Positions 44,153-53,757 of a stretch of 64,000 nt of DNA are shown in pieces (position 1 is the stretch's first letter; each line of letters begins with the position of its first letter). The notes below the pieces were generated by a model. It was not told where the DNA came from. It worked only from the letters and a program-made list of their open reading frames with translations, and ran no database searches. This stretch comes from Shewanella sediminis HAW-EB3 (GTDB lineage: Bacteria > Pseudomonadota > Gammaproteobacteria > Enterobacterales > Shewanellaceae): positions 1,798,001 through 1,862,000 of the forward strand of contig NC_009831.1 of NCBI RefSeq assembly GCF_000018025.1, read 5' to 3'. Made by a program: the position numbers and the translations under genes.

Positions 44153-46498
44153 ATGACACAAGAGCGTGAAGCGCGAATCGAACTACCCGTACTGCCACTG
44201 AGAGATGTGGTGGTTTATCCTCATATGGTAATTCCGTTATTCGTCGGACGGGAAAAATCGATCCGTTGTCTGGAAACGGCAATGGAGCAAGACAAGCAGA
44301 TTATTTTAGTTGCTCAGCGTGATGCTGAACTTGATGACCCGAGCAGTGATGACATTTTTGAGGTCGGCACCGTCGCCTCAATTTTACAGTTATTAAAATT
44401 ACCCGATGGTACTGTCAAGGTTTTAGTCGAAGGGGGTCAACGTGCCCGCATCGAGAAGTATACGAGTGAATCATCTTTCTTCGTTGCGACGGCACAATAT
44501 CTCGAATCTGAGCCGATGGCCGAAAAAGAGGAAGAGGTTCTTGTTCGCTCGGCTGTCGGACAATTTGAAGGTTACATCAAGCTCAATAAGAAGATCCCAC
44601 CTGAAGTATTAACTTCCTTGTCGGGCATCGACGAGGCTCCTCGATTAGCCGATACCATGGCTGCTCATATGCCGCTGAAACTCGAAGATAAGCAATCTGT
44701 CCTTGAGATGGTAGATGTCGCAGAGCGACTCGAATATCTGATGGCGATGATGGAATCAGAAATCGATATTCTTCAGGTTGAAAAGCGCATTCGTTCTCGC
44801 GTTAAGAAGCAGATGGAGAAGAGCCAGCGAGAGTATTATCTGAATGAGCAGATGAAGGCGATTCAGAAAGAGCTGGGGGATATCGATGAGTCTCATGATG
44901 AATTTGAAAGCTTAGCTAAGAAGATTGAAGAAGCTAAGATGCCCGAAGAGGCTAAAGATAAAGCCACTGCTGAGCTGAACAAATTAAAGATGATGTCACC
45001 TATGTCGGCAGAGGCTACTGTTGTTCGTAGCTATGTGGACTGGATGATCTCTGTACCTTGGTATCAACGTTCTAAAATCAAACGAGACTTAGCTAAGGCG
45101 CAAGATGTACTCGATACGGATCACTTTGGTCTTGAGAAGGTTAAAGAGCGCATCCTGGAGTATCTGGCGGTTCAGAGTCGTGTTAAGCAACTCAAAGGCC
45201 CGATTCTCTGCTTAGTTGGACCACCGGGTGTGGGTAAAACCTCATTAGGTCAGTCTATTGCTAAAGCTACTGGGCGTAAGTATGTCCGTGTTGCCTTAGG
45301 TGGTGTGCGTGATGAAGCGGAGATCCGCGGTCATAGACGTACCTACATCGGTTCAATGCCGGGTAAAGTTATCCAGAAGATGTCGAAAGTTGGGGTGAAA
45401 AATCCACTATTTTTGCTCGATGAGATAGACAAGATGAGCTCGGACATGCGTGGCGATCCGGCATCGGCTCTTTTAGAAGTTCTTGATCCGGAACAGAACT
45501 CAAGTTTCAGCGATCATTACTTAGAGGTTGATTACGATCTGTCTGATGTGATGTTTGTGGCAACATCTAACTCGATGAACATTCCTGGGCCGCTACTGGA
45601 CCGTATGGAAGTGATCCGTCTTTCTGGTTACACAGAAGATGAGAAGTTAAATATTGCTAAGCAGCATCTGCTACAGAAACAGATTGAACGTAATGGGCTT
45701 AAGCCAAAAGAGGTCACTGTTCACGATAGTGCCATTATCGGTATTATTCGTTATTACACCCGTGAAGCGGGCGTGCGTGCTCTTGAGCGTGAACTTTCGA
45801 AGATCTGTCGTAAAGTGGTTAAGCAGATCTTGCTTGATAAGAGTGTGAAGCATGTTGAAGTGACACAAGATAATCTTAAGTCATTCCTGGGTGTTCAGCG
45901 TTGTGACTACGGTAAAGCAGAGTCGAATAACCAGATCGGCCAGGTGACCGGTCTTGCCTGGACGGAAGTTGGCGGCGATCTTTTGACTATCGAGGCAACT
46001 TCTGTCCCGGGGAAAGGTAAATTAACTTATACCGGTTCGCTTGGCGATGTGATGCAGGAGTCAATTAAAGCTGCAATGACGGTTGTTCGTGCTCGTGCTG
46101 AGCAGTTAGGTATTAACCCTGATTTCTACGAGAAACGTGATATTCACGTGCATGTACCTGAAGGCGCAACACCGAAGGATGGTCCATCTGCAGGTGCAGC
46201 CATGTGCACGGCGTTAGTATCTAGCTTAACAGGCAATCCTGTACGCGCCGATGTGGCAATGACAGGTGAAATTACCTTGCGAGGCGAGGTACTGCCTATT
46301 GGTGGTCTTAAGGAAAAACTCTTAGCCGCGCATCGTGGTGGAACTAAAGTTGTGTTGATTCCAAAGGAAAATGAGAGAGATTTGGAAGAGATCCCGGCAA
46401 ATGTTGTTGCCGACCTGAAGATTTATCCTGTTCGCTGGGTGGACGAAGTGCTTAAATTGGCGCTAGAACGACCAGTTGAAGGCTTCGAAGTCGTCTAA
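44153..46498 (+). CDS. lon: Lon, ATP-dependent AAA+ serine protease
   Basis: 781-residue cytoplasmic protease degrading misfolded and regulatory proteins. The N-terminal LON domain opens [15 protein letters not shown], the Walker A is GPPGVGKT near 354-361, and the Walker B is LFLLDEID near 418. The catalytic Ser in DGPSAGAAM is residue 679, the same number as in E. coli Lon, and the catalytic Lys lies in the [14 protein letters not shown] segment. No obvious T-rich terminator follows; a TAACGCAA/TTGCGTTA hairpin lies just past the stop. Confidence 0.98.
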   Translation: MTQEREARIELPVLPLRDVVVYPHMVIPLFVGREKSIRCLETAMEQDKQIILVAQRDAELDDPSSDDIFEVGTVASILQLLKLPDGTVKVLVEGGQRARIEKYTSESSFFVATAQYLESEPMAEKEEEVLVRSAVGQFEGYIKLNKKIPPEVLTSLSGIDEAPRLADTMAAHMPLKLEDKQSVLEMVDVAERLEYLMAMMESEIDILQVEKRIRSRVKKQMEKSQREYYLNEQMKAIQKELGDIDESHDEFESLAKKIEEAKMPEEAKDKATAELNKLKMMSPMSAEATVVRSYVDWMISVPWYQRSKIKRDLAKAQDVLDTDHFGLEKVKERILEYLAVQSRVKQLKGPILCLVGPPGVGKTSLGQSIAKATGRKYVRVALGGVRDEAEIRGHRRTYIGSMPGKVIQKMSKVGVKNPLFLLDEIDKMSSDMRGDPASALLEVLDPEQNSSFSDHYLEVDYDLSDVMFVATSNSMNIPGPLLDRMEVIRLSGYTEDEKLNIAKQHLLQKQIERNGLKPKEVTVHDSAIIGIIRYYTREAGVRALERELSKICRKVVKQILLDKSVKHVEVTQDNLKSFLGVQRCDYGKAESNNQIGQVTGLAWTEVGGDLLTIEATSVPGKGKLTYTGSLGDVMQESIKAAMTVVRARAEQLGINPDFYEKRDIHVHVPEGATPKDGPSAGAAMCTALVSSLTGNPVRADVAMTGEITLRGEVLPIGGLKEKLLAAHRGGTKVVLIPKENERDLEEIPANVVADLKIYPVRWVDEVLKLALERPVEGFEVV

Positions 46499-46673
46499 AG
46501 TTTGGGCTAACGCAAGAAAATGCAGGATTGCGTTAAAAAAAATGCAAAAAGGGGCTTTTTAAAGTCTCTACCTGTGGTAGCCTAAGTCCGTGGAGAGCTC
46601 AAACCCCTCAAGCCCTTATGGCAACTGGTTTTGAGCTATTTCCAATTTTATTTATTTGCTTTTCCTATAGATC

Positions 46674-46702
46674 TTGAACTTTAGATTCAAGCTTGTTATA
46701 AA
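46674..46702 (+). promoter_or_regulatory. Sigma-70 promoter of hupB
   Basis: TTGAAC (46674-46679), 17 bases, TATAAA (46697-46702), about 70 bases before the hupB start. Upstream, AGCTCAAACC (46596-46605) and GGTTTTGAGCT (46627-46637) form an imperfect hairpin in the lon-hupB gap. Confidence 0.65.
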
Positions 46703-46771
46703 AAGCCTCCGCAGACCGCTCCAGAGAAGGATTCGGTTGCGGCGCAAAAAAATCACATTCAAGGGGATGAC

Positions 46772-47044
46772 ATGAACAAATCTGAACTAATCGAGAAAAT
46801 CGCTTCTGGTGCTGACATTTCTAAAGCCGCTGCTGGCCGTGCATTAGATTCTTTCATTGGAGCTGTAACTGACGGCTTAAAAGAAGGCGATAAGATTTCT
46901 CTTGTTGGTTTTGGTACTTTCGAAGTGCGTCAACGCGCTGAGCGTACTGGTCGCAACCCACAGACGGGTAAAGAGATCAAAATCGCAGCAGCTAATATTC
47001 CTGCATTCAAAGCAGGTAAAGCTCTGAAAGACGCTGTAAACTAA
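46772..47044 (+). CDS. hupB: HU-beta nucleoid DNA-binding protein
   Basis: 90-residue histone-like protein that bends and compacts DNA as a dimer. The DNA-binding arm signature [21 protein letters not shown] is near residues 46-66, with the DNA-intercalating Pro in NPQTG. ATG 46772 follows AAGGGGATGAC. The place between lon and ppiD is conserved in gammaproteobacteria and marks it as hupB rather than hupA. Confidence 0.97.
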   Translation: MNKSELIEKIASGADISKAAAGRALDSFIGAVTDGLKEGDKISLVGFGTFEVRQRAERTGRNPQTGKEIKIAAANIPAFKAGKALKDAVN

Positions 47045-47101
47045 ATCAGTTTTACCGCACTTTGTGAAGCTTCATGCATTCATAGAGAGCGTCGTAATGA
47101 T

Positions 47102-47127
47102 AAGCACTGCTTTAGCGGTGCTTTTTA
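47102..47127 (+). terminator. Terminator of hupB
   Basis: AAGCACTGC/GCGGTGCTTTTT stem-loop with a TTTA loop, 58 bases past the stop. Confidence 0.8.
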
Positions 47128-47187
47128 CGAATAATGAGACAAGGTAGGCACTTAGCAACACCTAAATGCTAACCACCTAAAGTTTAC

Positions 47188-47224
47188 GAAAAGGCGCATC
47201 TCCCAAAGTGATGCGCCTTTTTAT
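47188..47224 (+). terminator. Second terminator in the hupB-ppiD gap
   Basis: AAAAGGCGCATC/GATGCGCCTTTTT stem with a nine-base loop, 29 bases before ppiD. Two terminators in a 208-base gap either back each other up or bracket a short transcript; I see no RNA family in the 60 bases between them. Confidence 0.75.
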
Positions 47225-47252
47225 TTATTAATCGCAACGAGCGAGATATCAG

Positions 47253-49118
47253 ATGTTAGAAAAGATTCGCGAAGGCTCACAGGGCGTGATTGCAAAAAGC
47301 ATTCTGGTTCTAGTAATACTTTCCTTTGCATTTACTGGCGTGAGTAGTTACCTAGGATCATCTACAGAGGCAGCCGCTGCCACCGTTAATGGTGAAGAGA
47401 TCAGTGAATCAGCCTTAGAACAAGCCTATCAAAATGAGCGCGCTCGTTTAGAGCAACAGCTAGGCGAGATGTTTGCAGCGTTATCGGCTGATGAACGTTA
47501 TCTATCGAGTGTAAAGCAAAGCGTTTTAGAGCGCCTTGTTGCAGAGAAATTATTAGATCAGACCGCTACAGACTTAGGTCTGCGAGTATCTGATGCACAG
47601 ATCAAAAATGCCATCATGACAGAGCCTGCATTTCAAACTGATGGTGTGTTCGATAATGATAGATATCAGGCTATCCTTCGACAGCTTGGCTACCAAGCGA
47701 ACTCGTTCAGAGATATGATGCGCACCGATATGACTCGTCGTCAGCTGGTCGCTTCGTTAGTGGGCTCTGAATTTGTACTTCCAGGTGAAGCAAACTATCT
47801 TGCCGATATTCAAGGTCAGACTCGTGATATTCGCTACCATTGGGTTGATGCGGCGCCTTTCATCGCCGAAGCTGTTGTTACAGATGAACAGGCAAAATCA
47901 TATTACGATGCAAATTTAGCCCAGTTTATGAGTCCTGAAACATTGAGCCTTGAATATATTGAACTCAATGCAAAGGATATGGCTGCCGGAGTAACCGTTT
48001 CTGATGAAGAAGCTAAGACTTATTATGATGAGAATAAGCAGCAGTACCTAAAAGCTGAAAAGCGTTTAGCTGCGCATATTCTCGTTAGCCTTGGTGACGA
48101 TGACTCTACAGCTAAGGCAAAGGCCAATGCAATCTACGCTAAATTACAAGCGGGTGAAGAGTTCTCTGAATTAGCTAAAGCTGAATCTGAAGATACTTTC
48201 AGTGGTGAGCAAGGCGGTCAGTTAGACTGGTTTGAGCCTGGCGTCATGGAGCCAGCATTTGACGAAGTGCTTTATTCACTGTCTAAAGGTGAATATTCAG
48301 CTGTCGTTAAAACCAGCTTTGGCTACCACATCATCAAGCTACTCGATGTTCAGCCTGCTGCTGAAGCGGCATTTGAAGATGTGAAGAGTAAGATCCTTGC
48401 CCAGCTGAAAGAGAAGCAAGCAGTCGATCAGTATTTTGGTCTGCAGCAGACTCTTGCCGATGTGACTTATGAAGTTCCTGATACGTTAAGCGAAGCGGCG
48501 ACAGAGTTAGGTATTGAAGTTAAATCTACGCCTGTATTTTCTAGAAACAACGCACCTGCGCCATTTGATAACCCTGAGGTATTGAAGGCTGCATTCTCGA
48601 CTAACGTGTTGCTCGATCGCATGAACAGTGATGTTATTGAGATTGAAGCTAACCACGCGATGGTTGTTCGCATCAAGTCTCATACCGCAGCCGGTACCGT
48701 TGATTTTGCTAAGGTTAAGTCTGCCATTGTTGAGCGTCTGCAACAGGAGCAAGCTAATGAGGTCGCACGGGCTAAGGCTCAAGAGTTAATGACATCATTC
48801 AGTTCAGACTCTGCAGGCATTGATTTTATCACCAAGACTAAACTGGGTCGTTTCGACCAGGAGATCGATGGTGCTATCGTCGGTAAGGCTTTCCAGATGG
48901 CTCAGCCAGCTGCTAGTGCAGTGGTTGATACCGTTGCACTTGCTTCTGGTTATGCGGTAGTCGTGCTCGATAAGGTTAATGCAGCAGAAGCTATCGATGA
49001 CAATATGTTGAGCTCTTTGAAGCAAAGATTAAGCTCGCAGTATAGCGAAGGTGACTACAGAGCACTTATCGCAACACTGAAAGCGAACGGTGAAGTGCTT
49101 TACTCGTCGGCACAATAA
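47253..49118 (+). CDS. ppiD: PpiD, membrane-anchored periplasmic folding factor
   Basis: 621-residue SurA/PrsA-type chaperone. A single N-terminal membrane anchor (IAKSILVLVILSFAFTGV, about 13-30) leaves the rest in the periplasm. An N-terminal SurA-like helical region is followed by a PpiC/parvulin domain near residues 265-360, with LAKAESEDTFSGEQGG and SFGYHIIKLL motifs. It assists outer-membrane protein folding near the Sec translocon. Its place after hupB is conserved. A strong terminator follows. Confidence 0.95.
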   Translation: MLEKIREGSQGVIAKSILVLVILSFAFTGVSSYLGSSTEAAAATVNGEEISESALEQAYQNERARLEQQLGEMFAALSADERYLSSVKQSVLERLVAEKLLDQTATDLGLRVSDAQIKNAIMTEPAFQTDGVFDNDRYQAILRQLGYQANSFRDMMRTDMTRRQLVASLVGSEFVLPGEANYLADIQGQTRDIRYHWVDAAPFIAEAVVTDEQAKSYYDANLAQFMSPETLSLEYIELNAKDMAAGVTVSDEEAKTYYDENKQQYLKAEKRLAAHILVSLGDDDSTAKAKANAIYAKLQAGEEFSELAKAESEDTFSGEQGGQLDWFEPGVMEPAFDEVLYSLSKGEYSAVVKTSFGYHIIKLLDVQPAAEAAFEDVKSKILAQLKEKQAVDQYFGLQQTLADVTYEVPDTLSEAATELGIEVKSTPVFSRNNAPAPFDNPEVLKAAFSTNVLLDRMNSDVIEIEANHAMVVRIKSHTAAGTVDFAKVKSAIVERLQQEQANEVARAKAQELMTSFSSDSAGIDFITKTKLGRFDQEIDGAIVGKAFQMAQPAASAVVDTVALASGYAVVVLDKVNAAEAIDDNMLSSLKQRLSSQYSEGDYRALIATLKANGEVLYSSAQ

Positions 49119-49142
49119 CTAAAAGTCGTTAGTCAAATGAAT

Positions 49143-49171
49143 AAAAGGCCAGCATTTGCTGGCTTTTTTTA
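49143..49171 (+). terminator. Terminator of ppiD
   Basis: AAAGGCCAGCA/TGCTGGCTTTTTTT stem, 25 bases past the stop. Confidence 0.9.
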
Positions 49172-49246
49172 TGCCTGCGATTCTTTAAATGATGAAATGC
49201 TTGAGGGCTTGAGGTTTCAATAGGGCTGGAGATAAATTTTATTTAT

Positions 49247-49271
49247 GTAGGAGCGGCTTTAGCCGCGAATG
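49247..49271. repeat. REP-like palindromic element
   Basis: GTAGGAGCGGCTTTAGCCGCGAATG has the GTAGGAGC head and the imperfect GCGGCT/AGCCGC palindrome of REP elements known from Pseudomonas, Xanthomonas and other gammaproteobacteria. Only one copy is present in the window. It sits in the convergent gap between ppiD and mop, the usual type of place. The rest of this 267-base gap has no ORF. Confidence 0.65.
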
Positions 49272-49386
49272 TTTTGGGGCTTTAATACAAACAGGAGGGA
49301 TTTGAAGGCTTAAAAAGAGAATGGGGTATCAATGCAACATATCTTCGATATATTGCATTTAAGAGCGTTACAGTGGTTTGTAGTGA

Positions 49387-49596
49387 TTAATCTACGGCAA
49401 CCATAACATTACTCGCCTTAATTACCGCGTATGCACTGCCGCCAACCTTAAGCCCTAAGTGCTCACATGATGCCTTAGTTACCACTGAAGTGATCTCCAC
49501 ACCAGGAGCCAGTTCGATAACAACCTCATTATTTACTGAGCCTTCTTGGATAGACTTAATCTTACCGTTAAGTGAATTACGCGCACTGATTTTCAT
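49387..49596 (-). CDS. Mop-domain molybdate-binding protein (molbindin)
   Basis: 69 residues forming a single Mop/TOBE domain: SARNSLNGKIKSIQEGSVNNE, then VVIELAPGVEITSVVT, and the closing KASNVMVAVD. Such proteins assemble into oligomers that store or buffer molybdate in the cytoplasm; Shewanella uses molybdenum in formate, DMSO and nitrate enzymes. ATG at 49596 follows a TAGAGGAAAC ribosome site. Stands alone; no mod transport genes adjoin it. Confidence 0.88.
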   Translation of the reverse strand: MKISARNSLNGKIKSIQEGSVNNEVVIELAPGVEITSVVTKASCEHLGLKVGGSAYAVIKASNVMVAVD

Positions 49597-49670
49597 TTTA
49601 GTTTCCTCTACTATAAAGATGGCTCAGTGTAATTGAATGTATCGGTGTGTTGGAGTTTTAAATAAAAAAA

Positions 49671-49696
49671 ATGCGCCACTTTTAGAAGTGACGCAC
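49671..49696 (-). terminator. Terminator of fabV
   Basis: Minus-strand TGCGTCACTT/AAGTGGCGCA stem (one T-G pair) with a CTAA loop, then eight T. Confidence 0.85.
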
Positions 49697-49747
49697 ATTT
49701 AATAAATATTGTTTAATAACAGCTGATTAAAAAATATTTGATGGGGT

Positions 49748-50950
49748 TTAAAACTGCTCTACATCGAAATTAACCTCAGGGTTAACATCGGCTTCGTAGT
49801 TAACATTTTCGACTCCGAAACCAAACAGCTTCAAGAACTCTTCTTTATATTCGCGATAATCGGTCAGCTCGCTCAGGTTTTCGGTTGTTACCGATGGCCA
49901 GAGGTCACGGCAATGCTGCTGGATCTCTTCACGCAATTCCCAATCATCCAGGCGAAGGCGGTTGGTGTCATCGACTTGAGGTGCTTGACCGTCTTCACGG
50001 TATAAGCGTTCTGCAAACATGCGGTTGATCTGTTCCATACAACCTTCGTGTAAGCCCTCTTCACGCATCTTTTTAAAGACCATGGCAATATACAGAGGCA
50101 TCACCGGAATGGCTGAGCTGGCTTGGGTCACTACACTCTTAAGTACGGCGACATTGGCGCTACCACCTTTTGTTGATAGTTTCTCATCCAAAGCTTTAGC
50201 TGCACGGTCTAAGTCCATCTTGGCTTTGCCTAGTGCACCATTCCAGTAGATAGGCCAAGTCAGCTCGGTTCCGATATAGCTGTAAGCAACAGTCTTACAG
50301 CCATCGGCGAGTACGCCTGCATCTGAAAGGGCCGCTAGCCAAAGTTCCCAATCTTCACCGCCCATGACGGTTACTGTATCTTGGATCTCTTGTTCCGTTG
50401 CAGGTTCTACGCTTGTTGCAATGATTAAGTCTTTATTGGTATCAACAGCCGTTGCCGTATAAGTTTCACCAATAGGCTTAAGTGATGAGCGAATAAGCTC
50501 CCCTGAGTCGGGTAACTTTCGAACCGGAGAGGCGAGAGAATATACAACCATATCAATCTGGCCTAAATCGGCTTTGATTATATCGATCGCCTTTTGTTTG
50601 GCTTCGTGGCTGAATGCATCGCCATTGATACTCTTAGAGTATAGACCTTCGGCTTTAGCAAATTTATCGAATGCGGCCGAGTTGTACCAACCGGCTGTAC
50701 CAGGTTTTCTCTCTGTTCCCGGCTTTTCAAAAAAAACACCCAGAGTTGCAGCGCCACTACCAAATGCGGCAGCGATACGTGAAGATAGACCATATCCACT
50801 AGAAGAACCGATGACTAATACTTTTTTTGGGCCATTAGTGAGTACACCTTTAGCTTTAGTGGTATTGATCTGCTCGAGTACATTAGCTTCACAACCAACA
50901 GGGTGAGTGGTGGTACAGATAAAGCCACGTGTTTTAGGTTTGATTATCAT
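49748..50950 (-). CDS. fabV: FabV, NADH-dependent enoyl-ACP reductase
   Basis: 400-residue trans-2-enoyl-ACP/CoA reductase that completes each round of fatty-acid elongation. The long SDR form shows GSSSGYG at residues 48-54 and the family-defining Tyr-x8-Lys pair Y235/K244 in [10 protein letters not shown]. FabV is naturally resistant to triclosan, unlike FabI (literature). Start at ATG 50950. Monocistronic with its own terminator. It supplies acyl chains that, in principle, also feed the ole pathway at the left end of the window. Confidence 0.96.
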   Translation of the reverse strand: MIIKPKTRGFICTTTHPVGCEANVLEQINTTKAKGVLTNGPKKVLVIGSSSGYGLSSRIAAAFGSGAATLGVFFEKPGTERKPGTAGWYNSAAFDKFAKAEGLYSKSINGDAFSHEAKQKAIDIIKADLGQIDMVVYSLASPVRKLPDSGELIRSSLKPIGETYTATAVDTNKDLIIATSVEPATEQEIQDTVTVMGGEDWELWLAALSDAGVLADGCKTVAYSYIGTELTWPIYWNGALGKAKMDLDRAAKALDEKLSTKGGSANVAVLKSVVTQASSAIPVMPLYIAMVFKKMREEGLHEGCMEQINRMFAERLYREDGQAPQVDDTNRLRLDDWELREEIQQHCRDLWPSVTTENLSELTDYREYKEEFLKLFGFGVENVNYEADVNPEVNFDVEQF

Positions 50951-51075
50951 TTTTCTGCTTCTCTTAAAAAAGTGACGATAGGATAATTAATCGAACGTGA
51001 AATGGCACTTGTTTTTCGTCAAATTTGATAAATTATCCAGTGGTTGGAGCAGTTCAACGTCCTGTTTGAACCTTT

Positions 51076-51861
51076 TTAGCGTTTGGGATTTAACAATGCC
51101 TGCTCTTGAATTAACCTTTGGGTATACTCATGTTGAGGAGAGTTAAATAAATTTTCTGTTGTGGCCTTTTCCACCATTTGTCCATTATGCAAGACCATAA
51201 TCTTATCACTAAAGTGGCGAATGATATTGAGGTTGTGTGAGACAAAAATATAGGAGAGTCCCATCTCTTTCTGTAGTTTAAGCAGCAAGTTGAGGATCTG
51301 CGAACGTACCGATAAGTCCAGTGCCGTTAACGCCTCATCGGCAATGATGATTTTTGGATTTAGCATTAAGGCGCGGGCAACGGCTACCCGCTGCTTCATT
51401 CCTTCAGATATCATATGAGGATAAAATTCAGCATGTTCCGGCAGCAGGCCGACTTTTCTCAGTTTGTCGACCACTTGCTCTTTTCTCTCTTTTTCATTGA
51501 GACTTGTATTGAACTTGAGAGGTTCATCTAAAAGATCGCCGATAGTTAATCTCGGGTTGAGTGAAGTGTTAGGATCTTGAAAAATCATTCTGATTAATTT
51601 ACAACGTTGCTTCAGGTTTCGGGTCTCTAGTGCATCGCCTTCGAAATAGATCTCTCCGCCACTGCGAGTCTCTGCGCCAACAAGAATTCGTGCAAGTGTA
51701 CTCTTGCCTGAACCCGCCTCACCGACAATAGCCAAGGTCTCGCCTGTGTTTAGCTCAAATGAAACAGGGTCCAGTGCTTGGGTATAAGTACGTCTAAATC
51801 TCTTGTAACCGGTAAAAAAGCGCTTACTGAGATTATTAACTTGTAGTAGTGGCGTCGTCAT
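51076..51861 (-). CDS. sapF: SapF, ABC transporter ATPase
   Basis: About 261-residue cytoplasmic nucleotide-binding subunit of the Sap peptide/potassium-associated transporter. Walker A GEAGSGKS is intact, Walker B is IIADEAL, and the signature region reads ISEGMKQRVAVARAL instead of LSGGQ. I start at ATG 51861 (MTTPLLQVNN), with GAAGAG upstream; the open frame extends 12 codons further but lies within sapD. It overlaps sapD by 26 bases. Last gene of sapABCDF. Confidence 0.9.
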   Translation of the reverse strand: MTTPLLQVNNLSKRFFTGYKRFRRTYTQALDPVSFELNTGETLAIVGEAGSGKSTLARILVGAETRSGGEIYFEGDALETRNLKQRCKLIRMIFQDPNTSLNPRLTIGDLLDEPLKFNTSLNEKERKEQVVDKLRKVGLLPEHAEFYPHMISEGMKQRVAVARALMLNPKIIIADEALTALDLSVRSQILNLLLKLQKEMGLSYIFVSHNLNIIRHFSDKIMVLHNGQMVEKATTENLFNSPQHEYTQRLIQEQALLNPKR

Positions 51862-52849
51862 TACATGGCTCTTCATGGTATGGGAAATGGCACGCAAAAT
51901 AGCGGTTCTTCTTATGGCACAGTTTGGGTTGATTAACGCATTTTTTCTGCGCTTCGGGGCAGCGTGGACCTAAGCGACAGCCAATGGGGAGGTGTTGCAA
52001 TGCAGGAGCCGAACCTGGCAAGGTTTTCATCATCGACTTGTGTTGTACCAGACCCGAGTAGTCAGGAATATTGTTCAGTAGGGCTTTAGTATAGGGATGA
52101 AATGGCTGATTGATAATTTCAGATGTAGGACCTGACTCCATTATCTGGCCACAATACATGACGGAAAGTTGGTTACACCAAATTGATAAGGTTTCCAGTT
52201 CATGGCTGATAAGTAATATCGAAACATTGTGTAATTGATTTAATTTGGTCAACAGCCTGAATATCTGGGCTTGAGTTTTAGCTTCCATGGAATTTGTGGG
52301 TTCATCGGCGATCAGAAGGCGTGGCTGGTTTGCAACCGCAATCGCAATCATGACTTTCTGACATTCGCCCTCAGAGAGCTCCCACGCATAGCTGGACATG
52401 ACTTTCTGCGTGTCCTTGATGCCAACCTTATGTAGCCATTTTTCTGCCGTACGCTTCTTGTCTTTCGCTCGCAGCCAAAAATGAAGCTTCCTATTTTCGG
52501 GCATGGCTTCAATAAGCTGATCCCCAACCACAATAACAGGGTCTAAGCTACTGGAGGGATCTTGAAATATCATGGCTATTTCACTGCCCATTAAGTTCCG
52601 TCGTTGTTTTGGACTCATCTCTAACAGGTTGTGACCATCCCACATCATACGATCGGCCTGTATGCGCCAGTTATGACCGGGGATCCCTAAAATCGCTCTT
52701 GCAAGCAGGCTGCGACCCGAGCCGGATTCACCGACGAGACCGTGTATCTCGGCAGGATTAATCGTTAGGCTGACTCTTTCGAGTGCTTTGACTCGTCCGT
52801 GGGGCGTGTCAAGTTCGATTGTAAGGTTTCGAATATCAAGTAATGGCAT
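51836..52849 (-). CDS. sapD: SapD, ABC transporter ATPase with altered Walker A
   Basis: 337-residue ATPase subunit. The Walker A reads GESGSGRS, with Arg (CGC) where ABC ATPases have an invariant Lys. The signature region is LSEGECQKVMIAIA and Walker B LLIADEP; H-loop LISHE. The C-terminal oligopeptide/dipeptide-type extension has the Cys pattern CRLGPRCPEAQKKC followed by CHF. SapD has also been linked to Trk potassium uptake in E. coli (literature). Fourth gene of the operon, 17 bases after sapC. The Lys-to-Arg change suggests a degenerate ATP site in the SapD/SapF pair. Confidence 0.93.
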   Translation of the reverse strand: MPLLDIRNLTIELDTPHGRVKALERVSLTINPAEIHGLVGESGSGRSLLARAILGIPGHNWRIQADRMMWDGHNLLEMSPKQRRNLMGSEIAMIFQDPSSSLDPVIVVGDQLIEAMPENRKLHFWLRAKDKKRTAEKWLHKVGIKDTQKVMSSYAWELSEGECQKVMIAIAVANQPRLLIADEPTNSMEAKTQAQIFRLLTKLNQLHNVSILLISHELETLSIWCNQLSVMYCGQIMESGPTSEIINQPFHPYTKALLNNIPDYSGLVQHKSMMKTLPGSAPALQHLPIGCRLGPRCPEAQKKCVNQPKLCHKKNRYFACHFPYHEEPCNDDATTTS

Positions 52850-52866
52850 AACGGGTAACTACACGT

Positions 52867-53757
52867 CTAGTTATTGATAGGCGATAGCGCCGATCGCAAG
52901 CCGTCACCGACTAAGTTAATTGCAAGTACACTGCATAAAATGGCAATGCCGGGAATGGTGACCGTCCAAGGTGCAGTTAATAAATTATCCATACCTTGTG
53001 AAACCATCGCACCCCATTCCGGACTCGGGGCCTGTGCACCTAGATTCAAAAAGCCTAAAGCCGCAATATCCAGAATAGCCGCAGATATGCCTAAGGTGGT
53101 TTGAATAATCACAGTATCCCAAACATTAGGCATAATAACATACCAAAATACCTGAAACGGATTCGCACCATCGAGTTTCGCCGCTGTCACATACTCTTTC
53201 TGTAACTCTTCATGAATGGCTTGGTGTATTGAGCGAACAAACTGTGGGGTGAGAGCGAGTCCGACGGCCCAAAATACATTATTAAGCCCCGGGCCCATTA
53301 CCGCGACAACGAGAATCGCCATCAGAAGTGACGGAATTGACAGAAGTGCATCGAGCAGATGGCTTAAAATGCTCGACTTCAACCCTTTCATCATTCCTGC
53401 TACCGCACCGATAACGAAGCCTAAAGTCAATGCGGTTACGACTATGCCCAATGCCATTCCGAATGTCAGATGTGCCCCATGTAGTAAGCGGCTAAAGATA
53501 TCTCTGCCCAGATCATCGGTTCCAAGAAAGTGCTCAACGGTACCAGCCGGGTCCCAAGAGGGCGCAAGCAGCAATGCGTGAGGATCTTGTTGCTCTGGCG
53601 CATAGGGGGCAATGAGAGGGCCAAATATTGAGAGTAACAAGATACCAATAACAGCCCATAAGCCAGCAAATGCAAATGGGTTATCAGAAAAAGAGTGCCA
53701 GATCTTTTTCATGGGAGATGGGATCTCATCTTCCTGATAGATCTTAATTTGAGGCAT
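52867..53757 (-). CDS. sapC: SapC, ABC transporter permease
   Basis: 296-residue inner-membrane permease of the DppC/OppC type with about six membrane segments. The EAA-like loop LDGANPFQVFWYVIMPNVWD near residues 200-220 contacts the ATPases. I start at ATG 53757 (MPQIKIYQEDE), with AGGA upstream; it overlaps sapB by 14 bases. The N-terminal GTDDLGRDIFSRLLHGA motif is typical of this subfamily. Confidence 0.92.
   Translation of the reverse strand: MPQIKIYQEDEIPSPMKKIWHSFSDNPFAFAGLWAVIGILLLSIFGPLIAPYAPEQQDPHALLLAPSWDPAGTVEHFLGTDDLGRDIFSRLLHGAHLTFGMALGIVVTALTLGFVIGAVAGMMKGLKSSILSHLLDALLSIPSLLMAILVVAVMGPGLNNVFWAVGLALTPQFVRSIHQAIHEELQKEYVTAAKLDGANPFQVFWYVIMPNVWDTVIIQTTLGISAAILDIAALGFLNLGAQAPSPEWGAMVSQGMDNLLTAPWTVTIPGIAILCSVLAINLVGDGLRSALSPINN

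Noticed and set aside
46508..46535. TAACGCAA/TTGCGTTA hairpin after lon as an intrinsic terminator
   Set aside because: On the plus strand it is followed by A, not T, and the loop is 12 bases, so it does not fit a plus-strand terminator.
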